A DNA stretch of 64,000 nucleotides from Piscirickettsiaceae bacterium. Lineage in GTDB: Bacteria > Pseudomonadota > Gammaproteobacteria > Nitrosococcales > Methylophagaceae. This document shows positions 1-9,517 of this stretch, piece after piece (position 1 is the first letter of the stretch; each line of letters begins with the position of its first letter). The DNA is taken from assembly GCA_013215775.1 (NCBI GenBank), contig JABSQO010000001.1, positions 124,001 through 188,000 of the forward strand, written 5' to 3'. Both the position numbers and the translations under genes were made by a program. The notes under the pieces were generated by a model. That model did not search any database and was not told the origin of the DNA. It saw nothing but the letters and a program-made list of their open reading frames with translations.

Positions 1-213
1 TGTCATTTCAATGTCTGCACCATAAAATAATGGCACCACGACATAAAGCAGATAAAAGAAAATCAATACAATGGCAAAAATAACAGCCATTCCACCTACA
101 GCCACACCATATCTTGCCATGCGATCTTTGGTTTCACGCCATTTGCGACGACGCATCGTTATCGGTGAGTGTGCTGGTGGTAGTATGTTATTTTTTAGAG
201 AATATTCAGTCAT
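1..213 (-). CDS. pstC: Phosphate ABC transporter permease PstC (N-terminal part, cut by window edge)
   Basis: Inner-membrane permease subunit of the high-affinity Pst phosphate transporter, working with the periplasmic binding protein PstS. Only the first 71 codons are present and the gene runs off the window start. The visible part has a basic cytoplasmic leader (RRRKWRETKDR, about residues 21-31) followed by one hydrophobic segment (about residues 36-61), which is the usual opening of the long proteobacterial PstC form. It lies directly downstream of pstS on the same strand, with a hairpin between them. The ATG at 213-211 is the only good start. The call rests on this short N-terminus plus the pstS context. 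Confidence 0.75.
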   Translation of the reverse strand, partial: MTEYSLKNNILPPAHSPITMRRRKWRETKDRMARYGVAVGGMAVIFAIVLIFFYLLYVVVPLFYGADIEMT

Positions 214-234
214 AGGTTCTCAACTATTTATTAC

Positions 235-271
235 AGAAAAACGCTCCACACAAAGTGCAGAGCGTTTTCTG
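235..271 (-). terminator. Hairpin between pstS and pstC (attenuator or terminator)
   Basis: On the minus strand CAGAAAACGCTC pairs with GAGCGTTTTTCTG (one extra base in the second arm), loop about 13 nt, with a T-run built into the descending arm. It lies between the pstS stop and the pstC start, where many bacteria limit read-through so that the binding protein is made in excess over the permease. Confidence 0.6.
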
Positions 272-288
272 ATATTTACTTAAATAAC

Positions 289-1245
289 TTACTTAATTTT
301 AGCTAATTCTTTTTCTGTTACCGATGCTGGCAATGGAATATAACCATCTTTAATAACAACATGTTGACCCGCTTTTGACAGAATCATTTTGATGAATTCT
401 TGATCAAGTGGCGCTAATGGTTTGTTAGGTGCTTTATTCACATAAACGTAAAGGTAACGAGATAATGGGTATGTGCCGTTCGCTGCGTTTTCTTTAGATG
501 CTGCGATGAAAGGCTTACCTGGCTCCTTAGTTAAAGCAATGGCTTTAACACCCGATGTTTTATAACCAATACCAGAGTAACCAATACCATTTAATGATTT
601 AGTCACACCTTGAACAACTGAAGCTGAACCAGGTTGCTCGTTTACATTGTTTTTGTAATCACCTTTACACAATGCTTTTTTCTTAAAGTAACCATAGGTG
701 CCAGACACTGAATTACGACCGTAGATTTGGATGCTTCCTAAATCATCAACGCCCGCTTGGCCCCAGTTAGTAATATCTTCTGCGTGGCCACATTTACGTG
801 TTGCTGAGAAAATCGCATCCACTTGAGGAATAGATAAACCTTCGATTGGGTTATCTTTATGTACATATACCGCTAAAGCATCAATTGCCACACGAATGGG
901 CGTTGCTTTATAACCATGTTTAGCTTCAAATGCCGCTGTTTCTTTGTCTTTCATTTTACGGCTCATAGGACCGAAGTTTGATGTACCTTCAGTCAGTGCT
1001 GGCGGAGCTGTTGAAGAACCCGCTGCTTGAATTTGGATACTAACATTAGGATATTCACGTTTGAACTCTTCAGCCCAAAGTGTCATCAAATTAGCTAATG
1101 TGTCAGAACCCACACTAGAAAGATTGCCTGAAATACCACTAACTTTTTCATAATCAGCTAAAGCTGGATCAACATCAGCGTACGTTGCTGCAGAAAAACC
1201 CATTGTTAATGCAGCGCCTAAGATTGCAAGTTTTTTTGTGAACAT
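289..1245 (-). CDS. pstS: Periplasmic phosphate-binding protein PstS
   Basis: Binds inorganic phosphate in the periplasm and delivers it to the PstCAB transporter. The reading frame opens upstream at 1263, but the start chosen is the ATG at 1245: it is preceded by GGGAGA at good spacing and begins a clean Sec signal peptide ([23 protein letters not shown], probable cut after residue 22-23). The mature part has the PstS-type phosphate-loop segment [16 protein letters not shown], then [11 protein letters not shown] and the later [13 protein letters not shown]. The length of 318 residues is normal. pstC follows downstream after a hairpin, and a four-repeat Pho box array lies upstream, so PhoB control is expected. 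The phoR-phoB pair lies immediately upstream on the same strand. Confidence 0.93.
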   Translation of the reverse strand: MFTKKLAILGAALTMGFSAATYADVDPALADYEKVSGISGNLSSVGSDTLANLMTLWAEEFKREYPNVSIQIQAAGSSTAPPALTEGTSNFGPMSRKMKDKETAAFEAKHGYKATPIRVAIDALAVYVHKDNPIEGLSIPQVDAIFSATRKCGHAEDITNWGQAGVDDLGSIQIYGRNSVSGTYGYFKKKALCKGDYKNNVNEQPGSASVVQGVTKSLNGIGYSGIGYKTSGVKAIALTKEPGKPFIAASKENAANGTYPLSRYLYVYVNKAPNKPLAPLDQEFIKMILSKAGQHVVIKDGYIPLPASVTEKELAKIK

Positions 1246-1302
1246 TATTTGTTCATCTCCCAAGTTAAAATAAATTTATAGGGAGCAGTATCACGTCGGA
1301 AT

Positions 1303-1342
1303 ATGACAAGGATGTGAAAGAAATATGACAATTCGATGACAA
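1303..1342 (-). promoter_or_regulatory. Pho box array upstream of pstS (four 11-bp-spaced repeats)
   Basis: Read on the minus strand, four 7-bp units follow each other at exact 11-bp steps: TTGTCAT (1342-1336), TTGTCAT (1331-1325), CTTTCAC (1320-1314), TTGTCAT (1309-1303). The known PhoB site is two CTGTCAT-like units 11 bp apart, so this is two adjacent Pho boxes. Possible -10 hexamers downstream are GATACT (1290-1285) or TATAAA (1280-1275). The site lies between phoR and pstS and points at pstS. Confidence 0.85.
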
Positions 1343-1372
1343 TGGAATTGTTGGGTACTTTAGGTAAAGAAT

Positions 1373-2662
1373 TTAGTCTTCTATTTCAACAACACGCGTT
1401 AAGGGAAAGTTGCAAATAAACTGTGAGCCAACACCTAGTTCACTACTAATTTTAAGATCAGCCTCATGCCTCTGTAAAACATGCTTAACAATGGCTAAGC
1501 CTAATCCTGTGCCACCCGCCTCTTGGGAGCGACCACTGTCTACTCGATAAAAGCGTTCGGTTAATCGTTCAAGATGATGTTCGGCAATGCCTTCACCATT
1601 ATCATGTATTTCAATATGGGCACCGCCACTATCAACGAACCAGCGGACAATGATTTTGCTATTGGCGGGAGTATATTTAATAGCATTAAAAACTAAATTT
1701 GATACCACACTCCGCAGCTCGCCCACATCCGCTAGTAAACCCTGTGCAGTCAAAATATCAAGTTCAATCTCATGTGAGTGATACTGTTCTAATTTTTTCG
1801 CATCTTCAACGACTGAGGCTAATAATACCGAGATATCTATTGGCTCATAAGTTAATGATTTTTCACCTGTTTCCAATTGTGACAATGCCAATAGATCGGT
1901 AATCATCATATGCATTCGCTCTGTTTGTTGCTGCATAACGGGCAGTGCAGATCTCCATTGCTCAGAAGGGCTATCCTCGTTGAAGGTTTCTAAATAACCA
2001 CGCAATACCGTTAACGGTGTTCTCAATTCATGTGACACATTAGCGACAAAATCGCGACGCATTGTTTGTAATTTTAAGGTTTGAGTGATATCCCGTGCCA
2101 CCAACAATCGACCACTTCCCATATAACTGACCATCTTCACTTCAAGTTGCAGATCAGGATTAAAGGGAGAGGTCACATTAACAAATTGTCCTTGCGTGAG
2201 ATCCGAATCAAACAACTGTTGGAACATGGGGTCTCGAATTAAATTTTTAATTCTGACATGATTATCTTGGGGCCACTGAATACCTAACAATATCTCCGCA
2301 GCAGAATTGGACCAAATAATACGTCCATCCTCCGCAAGAACAATAATGCCGTCAGGCAATGCTGCTGTCGTTGCTTTAAAACGTTTTAGATATCCCGTGA
2401 GCTTTTTCTTACGTGATTTATTTTGTTTCCGCGTCCGCTCAATTTCCCTGCATATATCATTGATCATGCCATCAGCACTGGGAGATTTATATTTTTTAGG
2501 ATTTCTTAACCAATGGTAAAGCTGGCTCCAAGCACGTTGAAGCCACATCGCATAGGCCAACGTGGCTATAAACATTAAAGGTAACATTTGATCAAAAAGC
2601 AAGCCCACAAAGCCAGCCAAACTAACAATAGCAAGTAGTCGCCAATAATCCCAAGGCATCAT
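1373..2662 (-). CDS. phoR: Phosphate regulon sensor histidine kinase PhoR
   Basis: Inner-membrane histidine kinase that phosphorylates PhoB under phosphate limitation and dephosphorylates it when the Pst transporter is saturated. Residues 8-42 hold a hydrophobic hairpin for membrane anchoring, followed by a basic linker (about 50-95), a PAS domain (about 97-195), a HisKA domain with phosphoacceptor H211 in VSHELRTPL, and a C-terminal HATPase domain with the N-box (NLVFNAIKYTP), DNGEGI and GTGLGLAIVKH. The length of 429 matches the family (E. coli 431). phoB ends 9 bp upstream of the start, so the two are cotranscribed as phoB-phoR, and pstS follows downstream behind its own Pho boxes. Confidence 0.95.
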   Translation of the reverse strand: MMPWDYWRLLAIVSLAGFVGLLFDQMLPLMFIATLAYAMWLQRAWSQLYHWLRNPKKYKSPSADGMINDICREIERTRKQNKSRKKKLTGYLKRFKATTAALPDGIIVLAEDGRIIWSNSAAEILLGIQWPQDNHVRIKNLIRDPMFQQLFDSDLTQGQFVNVTSPFNPDLQLEVKMVSYMGSGRLLVARDITQTLKLQTMRRDFVANVSHELRTPLTVLRGYLETFNEDSPSEQWRSALPVMQQQTERMHMMITDLLALSQLETGEKSLTYEPIDISVLLASVVEDAKKLEQYHSHEIELDILTAQGLLADVGELRSVVSNLVFNAIKYTPANSKIIVRWFVDSGGAHIEIHDNGEGIAEHHLERLTERFYRVDSGRSQEAGGTGLGLAIVKHVLQRHEADLKISSELGVGSQFICNFPLTRVVEIED

Positions 2663-2671
2663 GCGAACTAT

Positions 2672-3364
2672 CTACTCTTCAGCAAAACGATAACCTACAC
2701 CACGCACCGTTTGCACCAAACGATCATGACCCGTTGGTTCTAATGCTTTGCGAAGACGACGAATATGCACATCCACCGTACGCTCTTCGACATAAACAGT
2801 ATCCCCCCAAACCTGATCCAATAACTGCCCCCGACTATAAGCGCGTTCAGGTGTTTTCATAAAAAAGTGCAACAAACGAAACTCTGTTGGTCCTAAAGCA
2901 ATTTTCTGCCCACTAACACTGACTCGATGACTTTGAATATCCAATATTAAGCCTGAGAGTTCGATTTGTTGGCTTCCCTCTTCCTCATGCATGCTACACC
3001 GCCTCAGCAAGGCTTTGATTCGAGCAGTTAATTCTGGTGGCGAGAAAGGCTTATTAACATAGTCATCAGCGCCCACACTCAAGCCCTTAACCATGTCTTC
3101 ACTCTCTCCTTTGGCTGTGAGCATAATGACAGGAAGATCCGACCATAAATCATTAGCACGTAAACGGCGGATAAATTCAATACCATCAATACCTGGTAAC
3201 ATCCAATCCAACAAGATCAAATCAGGTTGTTGTTGTTTCAACCAGTCCAAACCTTGCTCGGCGTCACTGACTGACTCACAGGTAAATCCTGAATGCCTGA
3301 GTGAAAAACACAGCATCTCTCTAATTGCAATATCGTCTTCTACTACTAATATTGTTGTGGCCAT
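2672..3364 (-). CDS. phoB: Phosphate regulon response regulator PhoB
   Basis: Transcription factor of the phosphate starvation response. It binds Pho boxes and recruits RNA polymerase when phosphorylated by PhoR. The receiver domain (about 1-120) shows the acidic pocket (VVEDD), phosphoacceptor D53 in LLDWMLPG, and the conserved T and K of LTAKG and NKPFSP. The C-terminal OmpR-type winged helix (about 130-228) ends with [14 protein letters not shown] and VRGVGYRF. The length of 230 residues equals the family norm (E. coli 229). It is the first gene of a phoB-phoR pair. No Pho box of the CTGTCAT type was found in the 96 bp between this gene and the Pit gene, so autoregulation is not evident from sequence. 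Confidence 0.96.
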   Translation of the reverse strand: MATTILVVEDDIAIREMLCFSLRHSGFTCESVSDAEQGLDWLKQQQPDLILLDWMLPGIDGIEFIRRLRANDLWSDLPVIMLTAKGESEDMVKGLSVGADDYVNKPFSPPELTARIKALLRRCSMHEEEGSQQIELSGLILDIQSHRVSVSGQKIALGPTEFRLLHFFMKTPERAYSRGQLLDQVWGDTVYVEERTVDVHIRRLRKALEPTGHDRLVQTVRGVGYRFAEE

Positions 3365-3460
3365 GGTGTTAATCCTGACGTTTTATCATTCGAATAACGT
3401 GTTCGAGAATAGGAGAGGCTAGAATTGCCAAACTACTTTCACGTCGTCATATCTTGCTAA

Positions 3461-5110
3461 TTAAGACATCACGCCTTTAATCATATAGAACATACATGCT
3501 GCCAAAACTGCAGCAGACGGCACGGTGATTATCCAAGCAGTAATAATTTTTTTAATTGCGTCACGCTTCACGTACAAGATCTTTCGATCTTTTTTCAGTA
3601 ATTTTTTTGATTTTTTAAGACTAACTGCTTCGTCATCAACTGCACGATACAATTCCGTTATCCGCTGATAATCCTGATCTGTTTTTTTCTTTTTAGCTTC
3701 TAGTTTCTTTAACTCTGCTTTTGTGGCATGCAATACCTTTTTATCGTCTTTTACTTCTGCTTTATCCTGAGCAATGTCATATTCAATGCTTGTTGTCGAG
3801 TCAAGCCATTCACGTAAAAACCCTACGCCAAATATACCGCCAATGGCAATATGCGTTGAACTCACGGGCAATCCTAATTGACTCGCAATAATCACCGTAA
3901 TAGCTGCTGCCATCGCAATGGAAAAAGCACGCATTTGATCTAAATCGGTAATTTCCGAGCCCACCGTCTTAATCAACCGTGGACCATATAAAGCCAGACC
4001 GATTGCGATCCCCAAAGCTCCTACCCCCATCACCCAGAGAGGAATACCAGCTTCAGCTGAAATACCGCCTGTCATCACTGCATCATTAATCGCTGCTAAT
4101 GGGCCAATCGCATTGGCAACATCATTAGCTCCATGGGCAAAACTTAATAATGCCGCTGCAAAAATAAGCGGTATGGTAAATAATGAATTCACACTATTTC
4201 GAGTATTCTCGAGTCCACCCAATTTGGCTTTAATACTTTTTTTCATAAAGAAATAAACGGCTATAGCGACGATTGCGCCCATTAATAAAGCAGTTGTCAA
4301 TGTCGGTTTTTTGGTGACTTCAACGGTGAAAAATAGGATTTCATTAAAACTACCCACCAATTGAGGCCATACTTTCTTCAGACCTTTAAGTACCAAATAG
4401 GTAATAAAAGCCCATGACATCAAGGCAACATAAACGGGTACCCATTTATAAGAAGCGCTAATTTTATCTTTTTTGAAAATAATGGTTTTCTTAATTGCAA
4501 ATAAAAACCCAGCAGCAACGACTCCGCCAATAACGGGTGAAATCACCCAAGAACTCGCAATTTTCCCCATCATGCCCCAGTCAACAATATCAAATCCTGC
4601 AGCGGCAATTCCCGCCCCCATGACCCCACCAACAATAGAATGCGTTGTTGAAACAGGTGCTTTCGCCATCGTGGCAAGATTAAGCCATAACGCTGCAGCC
4701 AATAAAGCAGCCATCATCGCCCATAAAAAACTATCCGTATCGCCACCAAAACCATCAATATCAATAATGCCTTTTTTGATGGTAGACACCACCTCACCAC
4801 CCGCGATAATTGCTCCACCGGCCTCAAAAATCACCGCAATAATAATCGCGCCACCCATCGTTAGCGCCTTGGAACCCACAGCAGGGCCGACATTATTAGC
4901 AACATCATTAGCGCCAATATTCATTGCCATATAACCACCAAACACAGCGGCCACAGCTAAAAATAGGTTGTTTGGAACGCCACCACTCGTCGCAAAACTG
5001 AATGCTAAAACGCCAACCAAGAAGAATAGAGCGAAGCCTATCCGGGCTAATTCCCTATGGCTTTTTTTCATGGCTTGTTTTTCAAATTGATGAATTGTTT
5101 TTATTTCCAT
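3461..5110 (-). CDS. pit: Pit-family inorganic phosphate transporter
   Basis: Low-affinity phosphate permease of the inner membrane (PiT family), driven by a cation gradient. Two copies of the family signature are present, GANDVANNVGPAVGSKAL near residue 66 and GANDVANAIGPLAAINDA in the second half, plus paired STTH segments (PVSTTHSIVGG and PVSSTHIAIGG). About ten membrane segments are visible. The frame extends upstream to a TTG at 5128; the ATG at 5110 is preferred, though its ribosome site is weak. At 549 residues it is longer than E. coli PitA (499), owing to a lysine-rich, helix-prone insert of about 88 residues (about 433-520) before the last membrane segment. It lies upstream of phoB-phoR, a sensible phosphate context. 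The cation used (H+ or Na+) cannot be read from sequence. Confidence 0.9.
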   Translation of the reverse strand: MEIKTIHQFEKQAMKKSHRELARIGFALFFLVGVLAFSFATSGGVPNNLFLAVAAVFGGYMAMNIGANDVANNVGPAVGSKALTMGGAIIIAVIFEAGGAIIAGGEVVSTIKKGIIDIDGFGGDTDSFLWAMMAALLAAALWLNLATMAKAPVSTTHSIVGGVMGAGIAAAGFDIVDWGMMGKIASSWVISPVIGGVVAAGFLFAIKKTIIFKKDKISASYKWVPVYVALMSWAFITYLVLKGLKKVWPQLVGSFNEILFFTVEVTKKPTLTTALLMGAIVAIAVYFFMKKSIKAKLGGLENTRNSVNSLFTIPLIFAAALLSFAHGANDVANAIGPLAAINDAVMTGGISAEAGIPLWVMGVGALGIAIGLALYGPRLIKTVGSEITDLDQMRAFSIAMAAAITVIIASQLGLPVSSTHIAIGGIFGVGFLREWLDSTTSIEYDIAQDKAEVKDDKKVLHATKAELKKLEAKKKKTDQDYQRITELYRAVDDEAVSLKKSKKLLKKDRKILYVKRDAIKKIITAWIITVPSAAVLAACMFYMIKGVMS

Positions 5111-5158
5111 AGGTACATAAACTCGCAATAATCAGACAAGACAGTATGACAACCAATT

Positions 5159-5176
5159 ATTACAGTATTATGACGG
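5159..5176 (-). promoter_or_regulatory. Possible Pho box upstream of the Pit gene
   Basis: On the minus strand CCGTCAT (5176-5170) is followed after 4 bp by CTGTAAT (5165-5159), giving two Pho-type half-sites at the required 11-bp step. A further TTGTCAT at 5152-5146 is out of phase by 2 bp. The match is weaker than the pstS array. Confidence 0.4.
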
Positions 5177-5273
5177 GATGGCACAACTAATTTAATTTTT
5201 AAACTGTATGCTGTAACTATCGCTTAATTACACTGTCTACCTAAACATTGCCTTTTACAGACTGACCTTAATC

Positions 5274-7094
5274 ATGAAACGATTCATCTTATTACTCTTA
5301 TTATTTATTGCCATTTCTGCCCAAGCACGCCCTGGATTATTAGATAGTCTTGGCTTGAATGATATTGCTGTCCCTCCCAGTGTCGATGAAGCCTTTGATT
5401 TTTCTGCTCACATTCAAGATCCACAAACACTACTTGCACGATGGAATATTGCTGAAGGAAATTATTTATATCGCGATAAAATTCGTTTTGAGATCCTCGA
5501 TAATGATCAAGTACAGCTGGGTGAATTTTCACTTCCCGCTGGTGAAAACAAAATGGATGAAATATTTGGTTTAACAGAGGTATATACAGATAGCACTGAT
5601 ATATTGTTACCTCTTAATCGTAGCAGGTCTGCCCAACAAATTACCTTAAAAGCCTATTACCAAGGCTGCTCAGAAACGTTTCATATTTGTTACCCACCCA
5701 CGAAAAAAGTAGTCCAACTATCATTGCCTGCTTTCTCTGGAGATATCGTCCAAAGTAAAAGTGCCGCTATTCTTACAATAGATTTTCCAGAGCAAGATCG
5801 CATTGCCCAAAGTTTGGCACAAGATAATCTGCTCAAAATCTTGCTTAGCTTTTTTGGTTTAGGCTTATTGCTCGCCTTCACACCTTGTGTGTTTCCAATG
5901 ATCCCCATTCTATCCAGCATTATCGTTGGCGAAGGTGAGAACATCACTACCCGTCGTGCCTTTATATTATCGCTAAGCTATGTATTGGCGATGTCAATTA
6001 CGTACACCACGGCTGGTGTACTAACCGGATTATTAGGCGAAAATTTACAGGCCATGTTCCAAAATCCTTGGATTATTGGCAGTTTTAGTGGCTTATTTGT
6101 CATTTTAGCTCTGTCAATGTTTGGCTTATTTGAACTGCAATTGCCTCATTCACTACAACATCAATTACATCGAGTCAGTCACCAACAAAAAGGTGGAAAA
6201 ATCATTGGTGCTGCACTAATGGGGCTATTATCCGGCCTAATTGTCGGGCCCTGTTTGGCGCCACCATTAGCGGGTGCGCTGATATTTATTGGCCAGCATG
6301 GCGACCCAGTATTAGGTGGTTCAGCACTCTTTGCTCTGAGCATGGGCATGGGCTTACCATTACTCGTTATTGGCACTTCTGCAGGCACACTGTTACCCAA
6401 AGCAGGTGGCTGGATGAGCGACATCAAGGTCATTTTTGGCGTATTAATGTTGGCTCTTGCTATTTGGATGCTTGAACGCATCATCCCAGGCTGGATCAGC
6501 CTACTATTATGGGGCGGACTACTTATTATTACCGCCATATACTTAGGCGCACTTAATGCGCTCAGTATTGACTCTAGTGGTTGGACTAAGTTCTTAAAAG
6601 GTATAGGGCTCATTGTCTTGATATATGGTGGGCTACTCATAATCGGTGGCGCGAGTGGTGGCCATAATGTTTGGCATCCTCTACATATGATTACAACTAG
6701 CAATCAATATAATAAACCCGCATCGACAGGCTTAACGTTCACCAAAGTAAATAATTTAACCGAGCTTAATCAACAACTGGCTCAAACAACTCAACCTATC
6801 ATGCTTGATTTTTATGCCGACTGGTGTACAGATTGCAAAAGAATGGAAGCCACTACATTTAAAGATGCTGACGTTACAGCTGCATTTGCAAACACTCGCT
6901 TGTTGCAATTAGATGTAACGGACAATACCGCCGCTCACAAAGCAATACTAAAACATTTTGGAATATTTGGACCGCCCACCATGTTGTTTTTTGATGCTAA
7001 TGGCGATGAATATACCCGACACCGGTTGATTGGTAGCATTTCCACTGCGACATTAATACAACATTTGGCAAATCTTCCCGTTACCGCCCGATAA
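5274..7094 (+). CDS. dsbD: Thiol:disulfide interchange protein DsbD
   Basis: Carries electrons from cytoplasmic thioredoxin across the inner membrane to periplasmic DsbC/DsbG and cytochrome c maturation partners. All three domains and all three cysteine pairs are visible. A signal peptide (1-18, cut after AQA) leads to the periplasmic alpha domain with C132 and C139; the membrane beta domain has C205 in FTPCVFPM and C327 in GPCLAPP; the C-terminal thioredoxin-like gamma domain has C518 and C521 in DWCTDCK. The length is 606 residues versus 565 in E. coli. It is transcribed alone, divergent from the Pit gene and followed by its own terminator. The start is fixed by the signal peptide. Confidence 0.95.
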   Translation: MKRFILLLLLFIAISAQARPGLLDSLGLNDIAVPPSVDEAFDFSAHIQDPQTLLARWNIAEGNYLYRDKIRFEILDNDQVQLGEFSLPAGENKMDEIFGLTEVYTDSTDILLPLNRSRSAQQITLKAYYQGCSETFHICYPPTKKVVQLSLPAFSGDIVQSKSAAILTIDFPEQDRIAQSLAQDNLLKILLSFFGLGLLLAFTPCVFPMIPILSSIIVGEGENITTRRAFILSLSYVLAMSITYTTAGVLTGLLGENLQAMFQNPWIIGSFSGLFVILALSMFGLFELQLPHSLQHQLHRVSHQQKGGKIIGAALMGLLSGLIVGPCLAPPLAGALIFIGQHGDPVLGGSALFALSMGMGLPLLVIGTSAGTLLPKAGGWMSDIKVIFGVLMLALAIWMLERIIPGWISLLLWGGLLIITAIYLGALNALSIDSSGWTKFLKGIGLIVLIYGGLLIIGGASGGHNVWHPLHMITTSNQYNKPASTGLTFTKVNNLTELNQQLAQTTQPIMLDFYADWCTDCKRMEATTFKDADVTAAFANTRLLQLDVTDNTAAHKAILKHFGIFGPPTMLFFDANGDEYTRHRLIGSISTATLIQHLANLPVTAR

Positions 7095-7120
7095 GCAAAT
7101 TTTCTAGTTCGACGAATTTA

Positions 7121-7140
7121 GCGACAAAAGTCGCGTTTTT
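7121..7140 (+). terminator. Rho-independent terminator after dsbD
   Basis: Stem GCGAC, loop AAAA, stem GTCGC, then GTTTTT, 27 bp after the dsbD stop. The stem is short but perfect and the T-run is in the right place. Confidence 0.7.
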
Positions 7141-7218
7141 ATCCTAAAAAACTGGACATTTACTAACTGTTAGTGCAATATTCGCCTCATAATTAATCGT
7201 TCTAGGCACAAAACCCTG

Positions 7219-7659
7219 ATGGCAAAAATTTTAGTGTTGCACGGCCCCAACTTAAACCTTTTAGGGTCGCGTGAACCGGAGCATTATGGCGCAGATACCT
7301 TAGCGGATATTTCTGATCGTTTACAAACACAAGCCCAAAACAACGGCGACTTGCTAGAAAGCTTTCAAACCAACTCCGAACATGAATTAGTCGAAAAAAT
7401 TCATTCTGCACAGGCGAATAACACCGACTTTATTATTATCAACCCCGCTGCATTCACTCACACTAGCATTGCGTTACGAGATGCTTTAGCTGCGGTTGAA
7501 ATACCTTTTATTGAAGTGCATTTATCCAACGTGCACGCACGTGAATCGTTTCGCCATCACTCCTATCTCTCAGACATTGCCGTTGGTGTGATCTGTGGAC
7601 TAGGAGCTCAAGGTTATGAGCTTGCTTTACAAGCGGCTACCAAACAAATTACTACTTAA
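7219..7659 (+). CDS. aroQ: 3-dehydroquinate dehydratase, type II
   Basis: Third step of the shikimate pathway, dehydrating 3-dehydroquinate to 3-dehydroshikimate in the cytoplasm. Type II hallmarks are the N-terminal [18 protein letters not shown] with the catalytic tyrosine at residue 23, the [10 protein letters not shown] loop, and the histidine-bearing [11 protein letters not shown]. The length of 146 residues is typical of this small dodecameric enzyme. It is the first gene of a plus-strand run continuing into accB (13 bp gap) and accC, the same order as in Pseudomonas and relatives. The ATG at 7219 directly begins the conserved [11 protein letters not shown]. Confidence 0.96.
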   Translation: MAKILVLHGPNLNLLGSREPEHYGADTLADISDRLQTQAQNNGDLLESFQTNSEHELVEKIHSAQANNTDFIIINPAAFTHTSIALRDALAAVEIPFIEVHLSNVHARESFRHHSYLSDIAVGVICGLGAQGYELALQAATKQITT

Positions 7660-7672
7660 TAGGATTATCTTA

Positions 7673-8116
7673 ATGGATATTCGTAAAATTAAAAAACTGA
7701 TCGATTTGATTCAGGAATCTGATATTGCAGAAATTGAAATTCACGAAGGTGAAGAATCGGTTCGTATTAGTCGCAATAGTGCTGCCGCACCTATTATGCA
7801 GGCAGTACCCGTAATGCCTGCACCTGTCGCCGCACCTGCACCTGTCGAAACAGCTTCAGCAGCACCCGCAGAGCCAGATCACTCAAATGCAGTAAGATCA
7901 CCTATGGTTGGTACATTCTATCGTTCTTCATCGCCTGAATTGGCTGCATTTGTTGAGGTCGGTCAAACTGTCGCTGTTGGTGATGTTATTTGCATTATTG
8001 AAGCAATGAAAATGTTTAATCAAATCGAAGCGGATCGTGCTGGCACTGTTAAATCAATTCTGATTGAAAATGGACACCCAGTTGAGTTTGATGAACCATT
8101 AATTATTATCGAATAA
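7673..8116 (+). CDS. accB: Biotin carboxyl carrier protein of acetyl-CoA carboxylase
   Basis: Carries the biotin that is carboxylated by AccC and hands CO2 to acetyl-CoA through AccAD, the committed step of fatty acid synthesis. The N-terminal [13 protein letters not shown] segment, an Ala/Pro-rich flexible linker (about residues 37-70) and a C-terminal biotinyl domain are seen, with the target lysine K113 in [11 protein letters not shown]. The length is 147 residues (E. coli 156). The frame is open upstream into aroQ, but the ATG at 7673 is chosen because it starts the conserved N-terminus and has AGGAT 8 bp before it. accC follows after about 40 bp. Confidence 0.96.
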   Translation: MDIRKIKKLIDLIQESDIAEIEIHEGEESVRISRNSAAAPIMQAVPVMPAPVAAPAPVETASAAPAEPDHSNAVRSPMVGTFYRSSSPELAAFVEVGQTVAVGDVICIIEAMKMFNQIEADRAGTVKSILIENGHPVEFDEPLIIIE

Positions 8117-8158
8117 TTAAACAATTCTACCAATACTTAAACAGTGGATAAAAAGATC

Positions 8159-9499
8159 ATGATCGAGAAAATTGTCATTGCCAACCGAGGTGAAATTGCC
8201 CTCCGTATCCTAAGAGCCTGTAAAGAGCTCGGCATCAAAACTGTTGCTGTTCATTCTGATGTGGATCGCGACTTAAAACATGTTCTACTTGCTGATGAAA
8301 CCGTCTGTATAGGGCCTGCGCCTTCAGCAGAAAGCTATCTTAATGTACCTGCCATAATTAGTGCTGCTGAAATCACCGATGCTTCAGCTATTCACCCTGG
8401 CTATGGATTCTTATCTGAAAATGCTGATTTTGCTGAACGCGTTGAGCAAAGTGGTTTTATCTTCATTGGTCCTAAATCTGAAACTATTCGCATGATGGGC
8501 GATAAAGTATCAGCCATTAAAGCGATGAAAGATGCTGGCGTTCCTTGTGTGCCCGGTTCTGACGGCGGCTTAGGTGATGATGATGAAACAAACCTTCGCC
8601 TTGCGCGTGAAATTGGCTTCCCCCTTATCATTAAATCATCGGGCGGTGGCGGTGGTCGAGGTATGCGCGAAGTACATAGTGAAGCCCATTTGTTAAATGC
8701 GATTTCATTAACAAAAAGTGAAGCTCAAGCACTCTTTGGTAATGGCATGGTGTATATGGAAAAATTCCTGCAAAACCCTCGACATATTGAATTTCAAGTT
8801 CTGGCCGATCAACATGGTAATGCTGTTCATATCGGTGAACGTGATTGTTCCATGCAACGTCGCCATCAAAAAGTCGTCGAAGAAGCACCTGCACCCGGTA
8901 TTAGCCCGGAATTACGTGCAAAAATGGGCAAGATCTGTGCAGATGCCTGCGTTCGAATTGGCTATCGTGGAGCAGGTACCTTTGAGTTCTTATACGAAGA
9001 TGGTGAATTTTATTTCATTGAAATGAACACTCGAATTCAAGTTGAACATACCATTACCGAACAAATTTCTGGTATTGATTTATTAGCTGAACAAATCAAA
9101 ATCGCTGCTGGAGAACCGTTACCTTTTACTCAAGATGATATTGTTTTAAGTGGTCATGCCATTGAATGCCGTATCAATGCTGAAGATGCCAAAACATTTA
9201 TGCCAAGCCCGGGTAGAATCACCCATTATCATGCGCCAGGTGGCATCGGTATTCGCATGGATTCCCATGTCTATAATGGCTACAGCGTACCACCCAATTA
9301 TGACTCAATGATCGGCAAATTGATCTCTTATGGTCCTACTCGTAAATCTGCAATTGCACGCATGCTAACAGCACTTAATGAAATTGGTATTGATGGCATT
9401 AAAACCAATGTTGCTCTACAACAAGACATCATGAGTGATAGCAATTTCCAAGAAGGTGGCACTAATATCCACTACCTTGAAAAGAAACTAGGTCTGTAA
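8159..9499 (+). CDS. accC: Biotin carboxylase subunit of acetyl-CoA carboxylase
   Basis: ATP-dependent carboxylation of the biotin carried by AccB. The protein starts with [20 protein letters not shown] and contains the ATP-grasp glycine-rich loop ([13 protein letters not shown]), the [15 protein letters not shown] segment and [14 protein letters not shown] of the active site. At 446 residues it is close to E. coli (449). An in-frame GTG at 8144 would add five residues; the ATG at 8159 matches the family start. It is translationally close to accB and followed by prmA 18 bp downstream. Confidence 0.97.
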   Translation: MIEKIVIANRGEIALRILRACKELGIKTVAVHSDVDRDLKHVLLADETVCIGPAPSAESYLNVPAIISAAEITDASAIHPGYGFLSENADFAERVEQSGFIFIGPKSETIRMMGDKVSAIKAMKDAGVPCVPGSDGGLGDDDETNLRLAREIGFPLIIKSSGGGGGRGMREVHSEAHLLNAISLTKSEAQALFGNGMVYMEKFLQNPRHIEFQVLADQHGNAVHIGERDCSMQRRHQKVVEEAPAPGISPELRAKMGKICADACVRIGYRGAGTFEFLYEDGEFYFIEMNTRIQVEHTITEQISGIDLLAEQIKIAAGEPLPFTQDDIVLSGHAIECRINAEDAKTFMPSPGRITHYHAPGGIGIRMDSHVYNGYSVPPNYDSMIGKLISYGPTRKSAIARMLTALNEIGIDGIKTNVALQQDIMSDSNFQEGGTNIHYLEKKLGL

Positions 9500-9517
9500 T
9501 TTATTACCTAGACCCTT

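Noticed and set aside
4473-4934. Open frame (153 codons) antisense to the Pit transporter
   Set aside because: The composition is that expected from reading a membrane protein gene backwards.
6179-6703. Long open frame (174 codons) antisense to dsbD
   Set aside because: It overlaps the conserved membrane domain of dsbD and has no ribosome site or recognisable motif.
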